DNA of 64,000 bases, from positions 186,001-250,000 of the forward strand of contig LLEY01000047.1 in NCBI GenBank assembly GCA_001414485.1, given 5' to 3'. The notes below the pieces were generated by a model. It did not search any database. It had not been told where the DNA came from and saw only the letters and a program-made list of their open reading frames with translations. Made by a program: the position numbers and the translations under genes. This DNA is from Calycina herbarum (taxonomy: Eukaryota > Ascomycota > Leotiomycetes > Helotiales > Pezizellaceae). Below are positions 23,256 to 36,986 of this stretch, one piece after another. Positions within the stretch are counted from its first letter, which is position 1, and the number at the start of each line of letters is the position of its first letter.

Positions 23256-25016
23256 ATGAATCAGATGTTGCTGACACCTTTTGTTGTGAACCCCCAGCGA
23301 GAGGTTGCGCGTCAAAAGCGGCCACACTTTAAGAGCAAGGCCGGTTGTGTTCAATGCAAGTAAGATTCTTCAAAGTTGGAGGCATACTGCATACTAAATT
23401 CTGTCGGATTGTTGTAGTCCTTCGCTAACCAAGGTTTCTCTACTAGGGAGAAGAGAGTGAAGTGTGACGAGATTAAACCAGCATGCAACAGATGCTTGGT
23501 TGATGGAGTTGGATGCGATTACAACCTCCCATCGAGGCCGAGACGATCGAATACTACATCACGAACGAGCCGAACACCTGGGTCAAATTTAATAGCCCGA
23601 TCTCATGCAGCGACTTTACCCACAATGCAATATTCTCTCAGTCAAACGGAGGGATCACCACTAGACAAGCATTACTTTGGAATGTTCAAAAGTACCATGC
23701 CATCAATACAAGATGAACCACTTTACGCACAATTTTGGAATCAATTGGTTCCACAGCTTTGTCATACCGAGCCAGTTGTCTGGCATTCAATCATTGCGAC
23801 TGCAGCTGTCTTGCAAGAGCTTTTACCTAGACCAGAGCCCAAAGAGCAAACTGTCGAGCATACCTTCTATCGGGTTTCGATACCGAAGCCATTGGGCAAG
23901 AAAAGCAAGGTTGTGGATCAACAAGTTGCCTTTAGCCCTAGCACTTACTCGCTACGGCATTACCAGCAAGCAAACAGTCTTCTTCTCAATAGCAAAATTA
24001 CTGATGCAAAAGTTCCACTTGAAGCAAGGATAGTAGCATGTTATCTTTTCTTCGGTCTCGAAATGTTACTTGGGCATGTAGAGAGAGCCATGGGTATGCT
24101 CCGGGTGGGTTATCGACTGATAAGTGCCTTTTCAAGCAAGGGAAGCTCCTTGTCTACCGAGATACTTGCCCCCATATTCCATCACTCTATTTCAAATTCT
24201 ATTTTGTACGGTTCAATAATTCACAGTATACCAGAAGACGATGAGATGCGGATTCCAGAAAAAGCTGCTTTTGTAGGTGTCTTGGATGCAAGCAGCTCTC
24301 TTCTTCAAATCACAAGTTCGGCTCTCTACCGAGCTCAAGCATTTCAAAATCACCTCACCAGCTCCGACGCGCCTTACCCAAGCGCAGAAGTGGAGAGACA
24401 ACTAGTTGAATATCGACTGCAAAGTTGGTCCAAAAAGTTCAATGACCTTCTTGCTCGACCATACATGTTGGATAAAAGTAATCTCCAAAAAGTTGAGAAC
24501 ATCAAATACGTCACCCTCCGCCACAAACTAGCATCCATCTGGCTCCCCACCAGATTCTCCATGCATGAAACCGACTACGATAAGCATCACAAAGAATTCG
24601 CTGAAATCCTCAACGCCATGCCGAGAGATAACACCAAACCGCTTCAATTCCGACCAGACCTTTTTTCTCAAATTTACATGGTCGTTACGAAATGTCGGAA
24701 TCCAACGACTCGCCATCGGGGCTTGGAATTTATGAAGACTTTTGCGGATTCGGGGCCTTGGGTGAACTTCATCATTCGGGTGACGATACGTTTGGTGGAG
24801 ATTGAGGAGGAGGGGTTAAGGGATAGGAAAGATGGGAGCGGTGAGGTGGTTCCTGAGGATTGGGCGAGGGTTCATGATTTTAGGGTTACGGCTGATCCTA
24901 GGTGTCCGGGGCAGGAGTGGAAATTGGTGCAGTTTTGGCAGAGGATAGAGGGGAAGTCAAGACCGAGGGAGGAGAGGTTTATTGTGCAGCCGAGATTTTT
25001 TCCGCCGATGGAGTGA
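23256..25016 (+). CDS. Zn2Cys6 transcription factor, 557 aa
   Basis: Exons 23256-23359 and 23447-25016, with an 87-bp intron (GTAAGA donor, GCTAAC branch, CTAG acceptor). The intron splits the zinc cluster: exon 1 ends in KAGCVQCK and exon 2 starts EKRVKCDEIKPACNRC. Together they give C-x2-C-x6-C-x6-C-x2-C-x6-C, the Gal4-type binuclear cluster (residues about 32-58). A Ser/Thr-rich linker follows, then the helical regulatory domain with DEPLYAQFWNQLVPQLCHTE and VWHSIIATAAVLQELL, as in the fungal_trans_2-type middle-homology group. It is presumably a nuclear DNA-binding regulator. Targets cannot be read from the sequence. The divergent omega-amidase shares its upstream region, so co-regulation is possible but unproven. 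Confidence 0.92.
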
Positions 25017-25434
25017 TGTTGTTATTTACTTTGGGGGCTGCAGGCAATTGTTCAATGTTTCTAAAGCCGAGGAAACATAAACTTAATTGTTCTACTCTTG
25101 GTCATTTAAGATTCTTGCATTGACTCAAGTCAGTATCGTGGAAGGAGCGAGTTGAGACACCACATCCAACTCGCTCCTTCCACAACATACCTACTGACTT
25201 GAAGTAAGACAAAGGAGCTTGCAAGGCTGCTCCTTCCTTTAATAAATCTTTGATCGCTGCCGTCATTTTCTTGCTTCAAGTCGAGCATGCTACTTCAATA
25301 TTGACACCATCCACCTCCACCACACTCGTTTATCGCATTCATCACTTTCTTTATCACTTTACTCCTGCGCTCGACAGAAAACATCTGCGGCGTCAATATC
25401 ATTCCCTACTTCCCTACTCCAACGTCTATGTTTG
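25017..25434. other. Intergenic region with a long hairpin
   Basis: Short space between two plus-strand genes. It includes the 25125-25202 inverted repeat, and the 5' flank of the large MFS gene. Confidence 0.6.
25125..25202. repeat. Perfect-stem hairpin between two genes
   Basis: Outer arms TCAAGTCAGTA (25125-25135) and TACTGACTTGA (25192-25202) are exact inverted copies. Inner arms GTGGAAGGAGCGAGTTG (25138-25154) and CAACTCGCTCCTTCCAC (25167-25183) pair over 17 bp around a 12-base loop. The two stems are separated by small asymmetric bulges. It could be a 3' UTR structure of the upstream gene, a small-RNA precursor, or a miniature foldback element. Confidence 0.75.
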
Positions 25435-28400
25435 ATGACCCAACCATTAGAGGGGTCATTCAATGCCCCTCGTTCTCGTCAACCCGGTTCGGCCGTCAAT
25501 AATACCAGCATGAGCACTCCAAGCCATCGCCGAGTCGACGAAGATATTCTTACACGCATCCGTTCCCTATTACTCGCACGTAACGTCAGCAACCCCCCAC
25601 GAACTCCTTACCCATCTGACGAACAACCTGGAAACAATTTCTCCGAGGATGGTACCTCCTCACCGAATCGAAACTTCATCAACGCAAGTACAATGGAACG
25701 ATCAGCTCGACGAGAGAAAAGATTAAGTCTTCCAGAATCAATCGCAGAACTCAGTCGAAGCCCTAGCATGGTCATGCACGGTGCACTGGAATCGACGACC
25801 CCGGCTCCTGAGTTGTTTGTTTTCCCAGCTCCTAATTTACGCTCATCAAGCTCAGCACATGATTTAAGAACGACCTCCGATACCCCGGATGCATTCAACC
25901 TCACTGATGGGCCCTCATCCTTACCTGGCAAAAAGAAATCTCGTCTCAAGTTGGTTCTTCAGGACATACCAAAAGACAAAGAGTCGCAACTTGTATCATG
26001 CGTTGAGATCAGCGCAAAGATCCCCAAGAACGATGCTGCTATCCACGAAGATGAGTTGACTTGTTGTCCTCCTTGCGAACCACCCGAAGCACAGAACTCC
26101 AAATACATTATCAGTGATGGACAGTGGCCGAAGACAATTGAAGCAGAACCTTCTGATCTCGCATGCTTTCTTGCTGGATGCCCTCCGGGACAGCTTGAAT
26201 GTCAGAGGCATCCCAACCGACGAGCACAATCCACATCTCTTTTGGATCACAGATGCAGACCTCAAGATCTGGAAGCAATTGGACTCCCACTTTTTTCTGA
26301 TTTCGACAAGATAGTGGGTGACGCAAAGAGAGCTAGGATGAAGGTTACAACAACTACAGATGGCAACCACTCCACGCTGAAAAGCGTATCAGTATCAGCC
26401 GGCAGCGTTACCTCCAGTGACGCCTATCCACATGTTATGCAGTCACAAAAGATTGCATCGAGGAAAAGCATAAACCTACCTTTCTCAGCTGCTATCTTTA
26501 CAAATTTCAGTCTTCCCGGCCCCAAAACCAAGCGGCCTTCTGTTTCCCCAGGCCTGACTCGCAAAGAAACACAGATTGCTCCGGACGAGGAGGCACCATT
26601 CATGAAACCGGTCGAATTGCAACCGCTTGTCCTTCCAGAAATGCCACCACGCAAAGAAGCCAAGCCAGCTTTCCGTCCTAGCCCAGCTGTACGTCACAGG
26701 CAGTCTGATGGTTCCATGCGCTCAGGAAAATCGGGAAAGAGACATGTTTTGCTCAGGTCATCGGGTTCCGATGGAGATCCAATCGAGACCAGCCTCCCAG
26801 TTCCGCCAGTATTGTCAACCATCAGAAGTTTTGGATTAGAAACTGTAGAAGTCATTCCAGACCAGCAGGCCGAAGAGCCGAAAGAGCCCGTAGAGACACT
26901 GAGTCCAACCAAGAACGGGCCTGGTCCTTATCGGGATTTGAGTCCTGAAATCAACAGCACCATTCGAGATACTCAAAAAAGCCCAGTTGCAGGTCACTTG
27001 GCGAATTTGCAAAGAACCATAGATTTGGTTGATAACGTTCGTGAGCGGGTCCAGGACGTCAAACAGTATATTCCCGACGACGACGTCAACAAGAAGATTG
27101 ATCAATCCCTGAAGAAATGCCCTATATCACCTGGAATCAATCCTGTAGATGCGGCATACTGGGGCTTTGTTCCTTCTGTGAAAGACAAAGTTGAGGGTGC
27201 TGTTCAAACCGCAGTACGCAATGCGGTCAAAGAGGTTGTGGTACCCTCAGGCGCTCGAAGGAAGGAGGCATCGGAAGTATATCGTCTTTTGATGGCAGAC
27301 TCTTTAACCAATGCTGCGAAGAATGCGGATGATTTTCTGAAACGACCTTCGTTGTGGAATAGCATAGAATCTCCAGCTCCTTCGGGCACCAACTCTCCAC
27401 AAAAACCACAAAACACTCTCCAGCCAGACAGTGGGTTGGAAACCATCCCTCTAGACTTCGATCAGATCGTGTCACCAGAAAATCACAAGCAAGGATCAGT
27501 CAAGACGCCGAAAAAAGGACAAGTTGCTTCGAACAATGCCATTCCAGAAAGATTCTCTTCCAAGCATAAGGTTCTCGCTTCGAAGGTGGGAGCAACGAAC
27601 TCGTCTCAAAAACTGCCAGCCGTAGAAAAAGCCCTTGGTCCTCAAAAACGGTTGAACGAACAGCTGGCTCCAAAGAAGAATAAATATGTTCTTCGAGCGA
27701 CTTCTTCAGCCGAGTCGCTAAGGCCAATGGTCCCCGCAAAATTTCCATTTGACGACCGAAGTTCGGTTTCGAATATGCCACCTGGAAGGAAACTGGCTCG
27801 TAAAAACACGATTTATTGGCTCCGAGATCTGATTACTAGCAATGGACCGGGCCCATACGAACCCCAATTGACTGCTCTTCCACCGCGGACCAGAAGAGCT
27901 TACAACACTTCAGGAACACGAGGCAGATCGCAAACCGCACCTTCAAAACCTGGAGCTGAGCTATATTTGAATTCGAATCTTGGACCTAGAAAAACTGAAG
28001 AGGACTCCGCTGATCAAAACTCCGAGATTAATGTGGACAGAGCTCTCGTTCATGATCGCTTCGCTAGGACGATAGACGATCTCGAACAACTTCTCGGAGA
28101 AGCATTGATGGTTGCTCAGCAAGCAGCAGATAAAAATGACCCTGGTTATATGCCAGCCATCTTAGGAGATGCAAATCGAATCCTGAAGGATAGCCGAAAG
28201 GGTTTGTCAGAGAGCGCCGCATATTACCAACGAAGACAAATCATGCGTTCCAGGCGTACCGGTACATATTCTGATGAACTCTCTAGCATTGCTAGTATCC
28301 ACGAAAGTTTGAGGAGTTACGGGGACTCGACTGAGTTCAGCGACGACGACAGATTTCATCAGAATGCCCCATATGCATACCATGATACCCGGGACAGAAA

Positions 28401-31400
28401 TATTGAAATCCCTCCCAAGAATCCCCAACGTAAGCAACCAAAGGGGCGCGTTCATACCCCATACCAGGCCAGAACCCGAGCTCCATCTCGAGACTCAGAT
28501 ACAGCAAATGCTCCTCTTATGCAAAATACAATTAGGGACTTGGAGTGTATCAAGGCTGCTGATCCTAGATCAATGCCGGCAGAAATAGATTTCGCTAAGC
28601 CCCCAAGAAAGTACACAGAACCCCCCGATGATTCTAGTCCCCCTGAAGCACTCGGAGAACTAATCGGATCTGGTCCTCCTCCAAACTTTTATAATCCGGA
28701 TCCTTTCAAGGCGCCAACGAGTTCCGGTACTGGACGCAAAATTTCTGACAACTCTCCTCGGCGCCTCAGCCCTGTGAAACAGACAGTGCCAATTATCATC
28801 ACCGATGATCGAGGTAAAATGCCCGTTCCTCGTGGAGACAGTGTTACCCAAAGATGTGCTAGCGGAGGACACTCGGAAGATGAGCACAATGCCGTCAAGG
28901 CAAAGCTTATGGCGAAAGGTGTACCAGGAAAGCGTGAGGTACGTGAATACATTGAGAGTAACCAACGTCCACCAATCCACACTCGAGATAGCTCCAAGGC
29001 GTTGAGAGAACAAGCTGAACAAGTCGCGCAGGATGATGAGGAGAATTTCAAAATGAAACGAGGCAAGACCTATGACTGGCAAGATGTCGATCCCGATTAT
29101 GCTGAGCGATGTACGCTTGACGATGTGAAAGCTGGCTCTGTAGCAAAGCCTTTGTCTACTAATGGTCCTTCTGTTCCTTGCAGTTCCAGTACCGGTGGTG
29201 GTTCCGACTCAAGTGGTGCACTGGACTTTGGTGTTGGATATGTTCATGCAGGCCAATCTCCTGGAAACCAACGGGGCGGAAACCCACGATATACCGAGAA
29301 TCAGGGAAACTATACGCAAGAGCCAGACAATCGAAGATATGATTCAAGACTCGCGAATGGTAATGAAGACTATCCCGACAGAGGTGCAAATGAAAATCGA
29401 GGATATGATTCTGGGAATCCCAATGGAAATGGAGGTGGGAATGGCAATGGAAGGGGCGGTGGAAATGACAATGGAAGGGGCGGTGGAAATGACGGCGGAG
29501 GCTACAATGGTAAAGACTACAGAGATGGAGATGATCCTTCGAGGGATCCAAACGGCGGCGGTGGAGGATACGATCTCAGAGACGATCCACCCCCGAATCT
29601 ACCACAAACACAGAAACCACGACGTCGGAAGCACAAGAATAATGAAGAATATGATCTCTCGAGAAAGAACCATCTCAGTTTAAAGGAGGATCAACACAAG
29701 GGTTTCAGTTTTGCTCGATCCCATAAGAAACCGGCCATTGCTAGAGATTGGAAGCCAGCACGAAAGAGATTCGCTGCAACTGTTGCCTGTGTCAGTACAG
29801 CTCTTGTGGGGATCCTTGTGGGTATCTACGCTGGAGAAGTACCGGCTATTCAATATTACATTGTTGACTTTCACCATTATACGTTGCTCGGAAATGTCTT
29901 CTTCTACCTCGGTCTGGCCATTCCGACATTCTTCTTTTGGCCGTTGCCTCTTCTTCACGGACGGAAACCATACATTCTTGGTGCTATGGCGCTTGCTATG
30001 CCACTGCTCTTCCCGCAGGCTGTTGCGGTTGGGTCTATTAGATCTCCATACGTCAGATATTGGAGGATTGGTCTCATTCTTCCGCGAGCTCTGATGGGGT
30101 TCTGTCTCGGCTTTGCAAACATGAACTTCAAGTCAACTCTCACTGATCTATTTGGTGCCTCGCTGCAATGCGAAAACCCACATCAAGAAGTTGTTGATGA
30201 GAATGATGTTCGGCGCCATGGTGGAGGTATGGGTATTTGGTTGGGCTTGTGGACATGGTGCGCCATGGGATCAATTGGCGTTGGCTTCATGATTGGAGCC
30301 ATGATCATCAACCACCTCCCTCCTGCCTGGGGATTTTATACTAGCATTTTCATTATTGCTGGGGTTTTGTTCCTCAACATCATTACGCCCGAAGTCAGAC
30401 GTTCTGCATTCAGAAGATCCGTTGCTGAAGTCAAGAATGGCGATACTGTATCTCGTCGACTTGCTCGTGGAGAAGTTAAAATGCATATGGTACAGAGTGG
30501 TCCCAAATGGTGGGGTGAAGAAATGCATTATGGATACATGCTATCGCTGCGTATGCTTACACAGCCTGGCTTCATGGTGATAGCTGTTTATGTTGCTTGG
30601 ATGTATGCCCAGATTGTGTTGATTATTGTGGTTTGTCTTCCGCATTTGAGGAGAGCGGGATTTTGCTAATAGTTTACAGCTCCTTGGGTCCTTGACATCC
30701 AAGTACTACAAGTTCACTTCGCCATTTGTAGGATTGAGCGTGATGTCGGTACCTCTTGGAGCCATGGTGGCCATCCCGTTCCAACACGCATCACTCTTCA
30801 GTCGTTCCCATAACAAAGGACCGGACGAGGATGATACGGTCAAAAAGAAGATGAATTGGTCTTCTCACATGCTGCGACGTGCAATTTTCGTTCTGGTGCT
30901 TCCGTTCGCTGGTCTGGGATATACACTTTCTTCTACTGGCCCACCTTTCCATTACCTAGTGCCTATCTTGTTTGCGGCACTTATCGGTTTCCTCTCAAAC
31001 CTTGCTTTAGCAGAATGCCATGGTATTTTGATGGAAACTTTCGACACCTCAGATCTTCAACCTGGTATGGCTGGTCGAGCTCGTGGCTCTTCGGGCGATA
31101 AAGCCAAGGGTAAAAGAACCAATTACTCTTCCTTCCCACGAGTACAATCTGCATTCGCCATCACTCAAGCTCTTGGATACTGCTTCGCAGCCATTGCAGT
31201 AGGCGTAGGCGGCTCCGCTGAACGACAATTGGGTCAACAATCTGCCACAGGAGTCATGGCCGGTATTCTCCTCATCCTCTCCATCCTACTCCTCGGTGTC
31301 CTCGTTCGATTCAAGGATGTACAAATTATTCCTGATTCTAAAAAGGGCGAGCTATCGCAGTGGAAGAACGCGCGGAGAACTTCGGCGTTTATGCGTGCTC

Positions 31401-31834
31401 AGGGTGTTGATGCTGAAGAGCCATGGCGTCCGATTATTATTGGCAATCCGACTCATCATACGAGACGGATGTGCGTCCTCGAAATGGGAAGCTTGACAAG
31501 ATGGAGCGAGATCAGGAGGAAGAACCTGCTTGTTGATGCCAATAGTCTCGAGGCTAAGCATCCCAATATGGTCATGGTTGAAGAGGTGGAGGAGTTCTTT
31601 GGGAAGAAGAAGATAATTGGTGACCCGGGTGCTCGAGTTCCAAGCAATCAGCAGCAAGGTGGTCAGGGCTATGTGGGAGAAGATCAATTGAGGTTTACGG
31701 GTCAGGATCTGGGTGATGGACGACAGGAGAGGCCTTCGAGGAATTCGAGAATAGAGTTGTCTAGTCAAGCGGGAAACGAGGGGCCGAGGAGGAGGACTGC
31801 CCGGGGCACAGGAGAAAGAGGAGACAGAGAGTAG
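25435..31834 (+). CDS. Giant MFS-type transporter with about 1440-residue disordered N-terminus, 2116 aa
   Basis: Exons 25435-30630 and 30680-31834; the 49-bp intron (GTTTGT...TTTACAG) sits in phase 0 inside membrane segment 7 and removes an in-frame TAA. The ATG at 25435 (MTQPLEGSFNAPRSR) follows a TTG codon in the same frame. Residues 1 to about 1440 are Ser/Pro/Arg-rich and low in hydrophobics. They include one more ordered stretch (PISPGINPVDAAYWGFVPSV, followed by an amphipathic helix) and a Gly/Asn-rich run near 1320-1370. The C-terminal part has 12 predicted membrane segments, from RFAATVACVSTALVGILVGI to GVMAGILLILSILLLGVLV, with PALxxG-like loop motifs of the major facilitator superfamily. 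A charged tail of about 180 residues follows. The large N-terminus is unusual for a transporter and probably cytosolic. Function and substrate are unknown. Confidence 0.85.
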
Positions 31835-32681
31835 CTTTCTCGATGGACAATGCTGACCCTCAGATCCGAAAGGAAGATTTGAGTAGGAGACGAGGGGTCC
31901 CCTTTGTTGTTGAGAGATTGGTGTGGTGTTTGGATGGGCTTTGGAGGGCGGTGGGTGCGAGGAATGGGTTACAGGAGGTGGAAGAGGTTGGTGGTGGGTG
32001 GGAAGATTGGTATTGGAGGAGGAGTGTTGGGAATGGTTGATGTTTCTGTGGTTTGAACAGAGGGTGTGTGGAGGGTGGAGTTTTCGAGGTATCCTAGAAA
32101 TTGAATATTTGTACTGAGATTCTTATTTTGTGATTTATGATGAAACTTGTTTCTGGGATTCTGCTAGTGGCTTGAGGGCCCTTCAACGATCGGCAAATGA
32201 AATCCGATTTGAGGCGATTTCAAGGGTTATAATACAGGGCTTTCCTTGGGCCAATGATAGATACTCCATGATATCTGTACGAAAAAAATCGCAATAATGA
32301 TGTACATTCGAGATAACCAAGACTTCCTTTCAGAGCCTGCAGATACATCAGATCCAGGATATCTAGACAAGACTCTCAAAACCTGGCGAATTCTTTCTCT
32401 CCTTCAGCCCTCTTCCACTGCTTTAGCTTCCTGGCGTACAATAAGTATTGACAGCCGTCTTTCAAAATTCTCGTCTTATCCGTCCAGGTTGGGCTAACGA
32501 ATAGTATGTCAACCTCTCTACCGGCCAGCCCTCCTAATATTTGGAGTCGGAGTAGGCACATTTCTGTGAAAGAAATCCAAGATTTCCGCCTCCGGGTTCT
32601 CCTTGATGCCAGTTATCGGGCCAATTCCTCCGGGTATCGACATACCACCAGTTTTTTCTCCTCCATCTTCCTGGTAATGTC
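31835..32681. other. Convergent intergenic region
   Basis: 3' flank of the MFS gene and of the next minus-strand gene. ORFs 31843-32117 are Gly/Trp-rich and look non-coding. Nothing else was seen. Confidence 0.45.
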
Positions 32682-33482
32682 TCAAGTGGTATTCTTCTTC
32701 CCCAAACCCAGCTCCTTCTCCTCCCACTCCTCCCTAAGCTGTCGCAAACCCTGCAGTACCCTAGGCTTAGCATTCTCCTGCCTCTTCCTCTCCCTCTGCG
32801 CAACCCTCCATTCTATGCTCTTCTCCTCCGCCGCCACACCACCACTCCTCCCATCCGTCTCCCAATCCCGCAGACCAGGCGCAAATATCGAAGGCGGAAT
32901 GACCGCCTCCAGTGAAGATGCTATGTATGAACTTGGCGGCTTTACTGGTATGAAGGGCCCGTAGAGGGGGTTTGTGGTGGGTGAGGTTATGTATTTCATG
33001 TGGTCGAAGTTTGTGGTTGAGATGTGGAGTTCGAATGTTTTCTCTACTGGTGGGGATGGAGGAGGGAGGGTGGTAGGGTCGAGGGGCGCGAGGGTGGCTT
33101 CTATTTGTTGGGAGGGGGTGAGAGGGGGTGGTGGGGGGTAGGTCAGGAGGCGGTAGTGGATTGGGGAGGTGTTGAGGGCGTTGGTTGTTGAGGTTTGTTG
33201 GGTATAGGTTAGGAGGAAGGCGTTGTGGATTGGGGATTTGGAGTACTATGGGGAGAGGTCAATATGGGCAAGAGAGGGAGGGGAGAGCATAAGAAGAAAT
33301 ACTTTGAAGGAGCGGAACATGGTTATTTCTCCGAATTGCTCCATTACGCGGAGGACTTCTCGTCGTTCTGCGAAGGTGCTGGCTGTGGGGAACATTTTTA
33401 TGTGGACTGTTCGTTTTGCGAGTTCGAGGGCGCGGCCGGAGAGGGCACTGAGGTGATTGACGTTCCTCATTTTGTTTTGCAT
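32682..33482 (-). CDS. Conserved-looking protein with RRM-like N-terminus, 247 aa, function unknown
   Basis: Two exons: 33482-33303 and 33245-32682, joined across a 57-bp intron (GTATTT donor, CCCATAG acceptor, phase 0). The product starts MQNKMRNVNHLSALSGRALE. Residues 22-80 look like an RNA-recognition-motif fold: strand TVHIKMFPTAST, helix FAERREVLRVMEQFGEIT, strand MFRSFKYS and later NAFLLTYTQQTST. A Pro-rich middle is followed by a Lys/Glu-rich C-terminal helix (EWRVAQRERKRQENAKPRV). Codon pattern is regular across the intron, and the plus-strand ORFs here are shadows. I do not recognise a named family. An RNA-binding or mitochondrial translation role is a guess from the fold resemblance. 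Confidence 0.65.
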
Positions 33483-34827
33483 CTGTTGGCCCTCCGATTG
33501 AGGATGTTATCGGGGGAGCATTGGGTGTTGGGTTGATGAGGATTTGATAGCTCGAGTTGAGGCTCGAGGTTCTCTCTGGAGTTGTAAGCTGTTTGATTGG
33601 CCAATTCGGTAGAATATCGGGTAAATATATAACCGTTTAAGAGCGGAGAGGGATCGTGATTTCAAAGGGAATTATATTCATGATTTATATAAATCCTTAA
33701 CCACACTCTTCATGTTCAATAGAAGAAATTGCGAGACAGAGTCTCGTGGTCTACGCAAGACAGAGCGTAAACATAAGCTGTCAATTGGGTCATTCTCTTC
33801 TCTCCCCAGTTTGCATCCATGAGGGCCGACACTAACATGGAGAAAAGTCCAACCAAAACCCCCCAAAAACCAAACCTATCTCTTGTCTCGACTCTTTCAG
33901 CTCAACCCAGTCACAGAAGAGAAAGTGCACAGAAGTGTCGATTCCAATTCCCTCCATCCCCCTACTGTTCGACTACCATATCCCTCAAAAATCCCCTGCC
34001 TAAAAAGCGGGAAACCTTGTCTATACAAGTAGTGACTTGAACGCCACACAACCTGTCAGAAGGCTTATGCCATTGTAAAAAAAAGGTACTTTCTAACAAG
34101 CGTTTTAGATTTGAATTCAGAGTAAGCAGGAGCTTGCACATCACCCAACTCCAAGTAGAGTAAGTCCTCCGAGTATATAAGCTGCAAAGAATCTTTAGAC
34201 ACATCTATTTCCATGCACTTAGACAGTTCTTCCGAAATCACTCCCGTACCCGACCCGACGTTACTCAAAGGAGTCTTGTTACTCTCAAGTAAGCCAAAAA
34301 GAGCAACTACCTGTTTCTCTACACTACTACTCCTCGTTTACGCTTCTTGAAATCCATCACTTCACATACAAAGAATATCAAACATAGAAGTATAGAAGTG
34401 CAGAACATAAGTACCATCATCGAGGATTGATCTTCCAACACTGGCGATTTGCGAGTTCATTCGGGCACAACTAACATAAAGAACCGAGGATGTTCAGGTG
34501 TGTCAAGATTATTCATTTGCGAGTCTAGTTGCAAATTTCTATGTAAAGAAATTTTGTGATGAGGCATGTGCCTAGAAAACCATTTTAACTTTTTGTCATG
34601 TCGAGATCGAGCTCAATTCGTCGGAACCAGCTAGACCACCCATACAATGCAGGTGGTATTCAAAAGAGAGCTTTGATGTCCTTCTTTGGGTATACCTCCG
34701 ACCCGGAACCAACCGTCAAACCCGCATAAAAGTGCAAGCTTTTGGCGAGCCCCTGAGCCAATTCGAAATCTCCACCACGACGCCAATTTTGGAGAGATGC
34801 AAGAAAATGATTTTGAAATTGATCAAA
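33483..34827. other. Intergenic region
   Basis: 1.3 kb between two minus-strand genes, containing the promoter of the RRM-like gene and the 3' flank of spermidine synthase. The 33819-34040 and 34065-34268 ORFs have no domain. Confidence 0.4.
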
Positions 34828-36277
<1,450 letters not shown>

Positions 36278-36957
36278 TTTGAGGGTACGGTGGGTGGTAG
36301 TGGCAGTAATACCTGGAGAAGCTGAGTACTGGTAGATGGCCGTGGAAGAGGACCGTGAGGCGTGAAGAAAATTTGGGAGGAAGGCTGGTTGTGTGACTTT
36401 GATGGGACGAGGGGAGGGTCTGAAGAGGGGGGAGGGGAAGATGGAGAAGAAGCGAGCAGCGGACGACGTTTTGTAGACGGGAATTGAGAAAAGGTGGAGT
36501 GAAGTGAAATAATCTATTTGAAGGTGACGTTGTGATGGAGGCAAACAGAAAAAAGAAAGTCCAACCTTGAGGTGAAGAATATTTTTTTTACTCGGGTTGC
36601 GCGATTATCCCCGCGCGGGCACACTTCGTTTGGCAAACAACCCCACCAGCGGCGACCTACTCAGGCCACAGATGCAGTTCTATCTTTTTCACTCTTGGTC
36701 CTTTTACTTGGTGAATGTACTCGGAACGGCAGCCACGAGGCATGGCTTTTGAAGACGGGGGTTGAGTGGAAGGCATTTAGCCGCTGCAACTCGGTACAAG
36801 TATTGCAAGTATTGGTATTGAGATGCTTCGGCTGAGAGAGGTGGCCGTAACTGTAACCAGACAAGGGACGTTGGTGGACGGGGTTGCAAATGGTGAAATT
36901 GAAGGTGGTTGACAGGCCAGCCTCATCTTCTTTATTTTCGTGGGGAGGAAATGGCAG

Positions 36958-36986
36958 AGGGGAGGGGAGGGGAGGGGAGGGGAGGG
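36958..36986. repeat. GGGGA microsatellite
   Basis: About five to six consecutive AGGGG units on the plus strand. Confidence 0.85.

Noticed and set aside
9895..31834. Possible secondary-metabolite cluster (MFS transporter, Zn2Cys6 regulator, acetyltransferase, nitrilase)
   Set aside because: No polyketide synthase, peptide synthetase or terpene synthase is present, and housekeeping genes (NFS1, the BAR-SH3 gene) lie between them.
32506..32964. Plus-strand ORF of 152 codons
   Set aside because: It is Ser/Cys-rich, lies opposite the two-exon minus-strand gene 32682-33482, and has no splice or domain support.
36278..36544. N-terminal extension of spermidine synthase in the same frame
   Set aside because: The extended frame contains no ATG upstream of 36277; it starts with TTG and reads like a leader.
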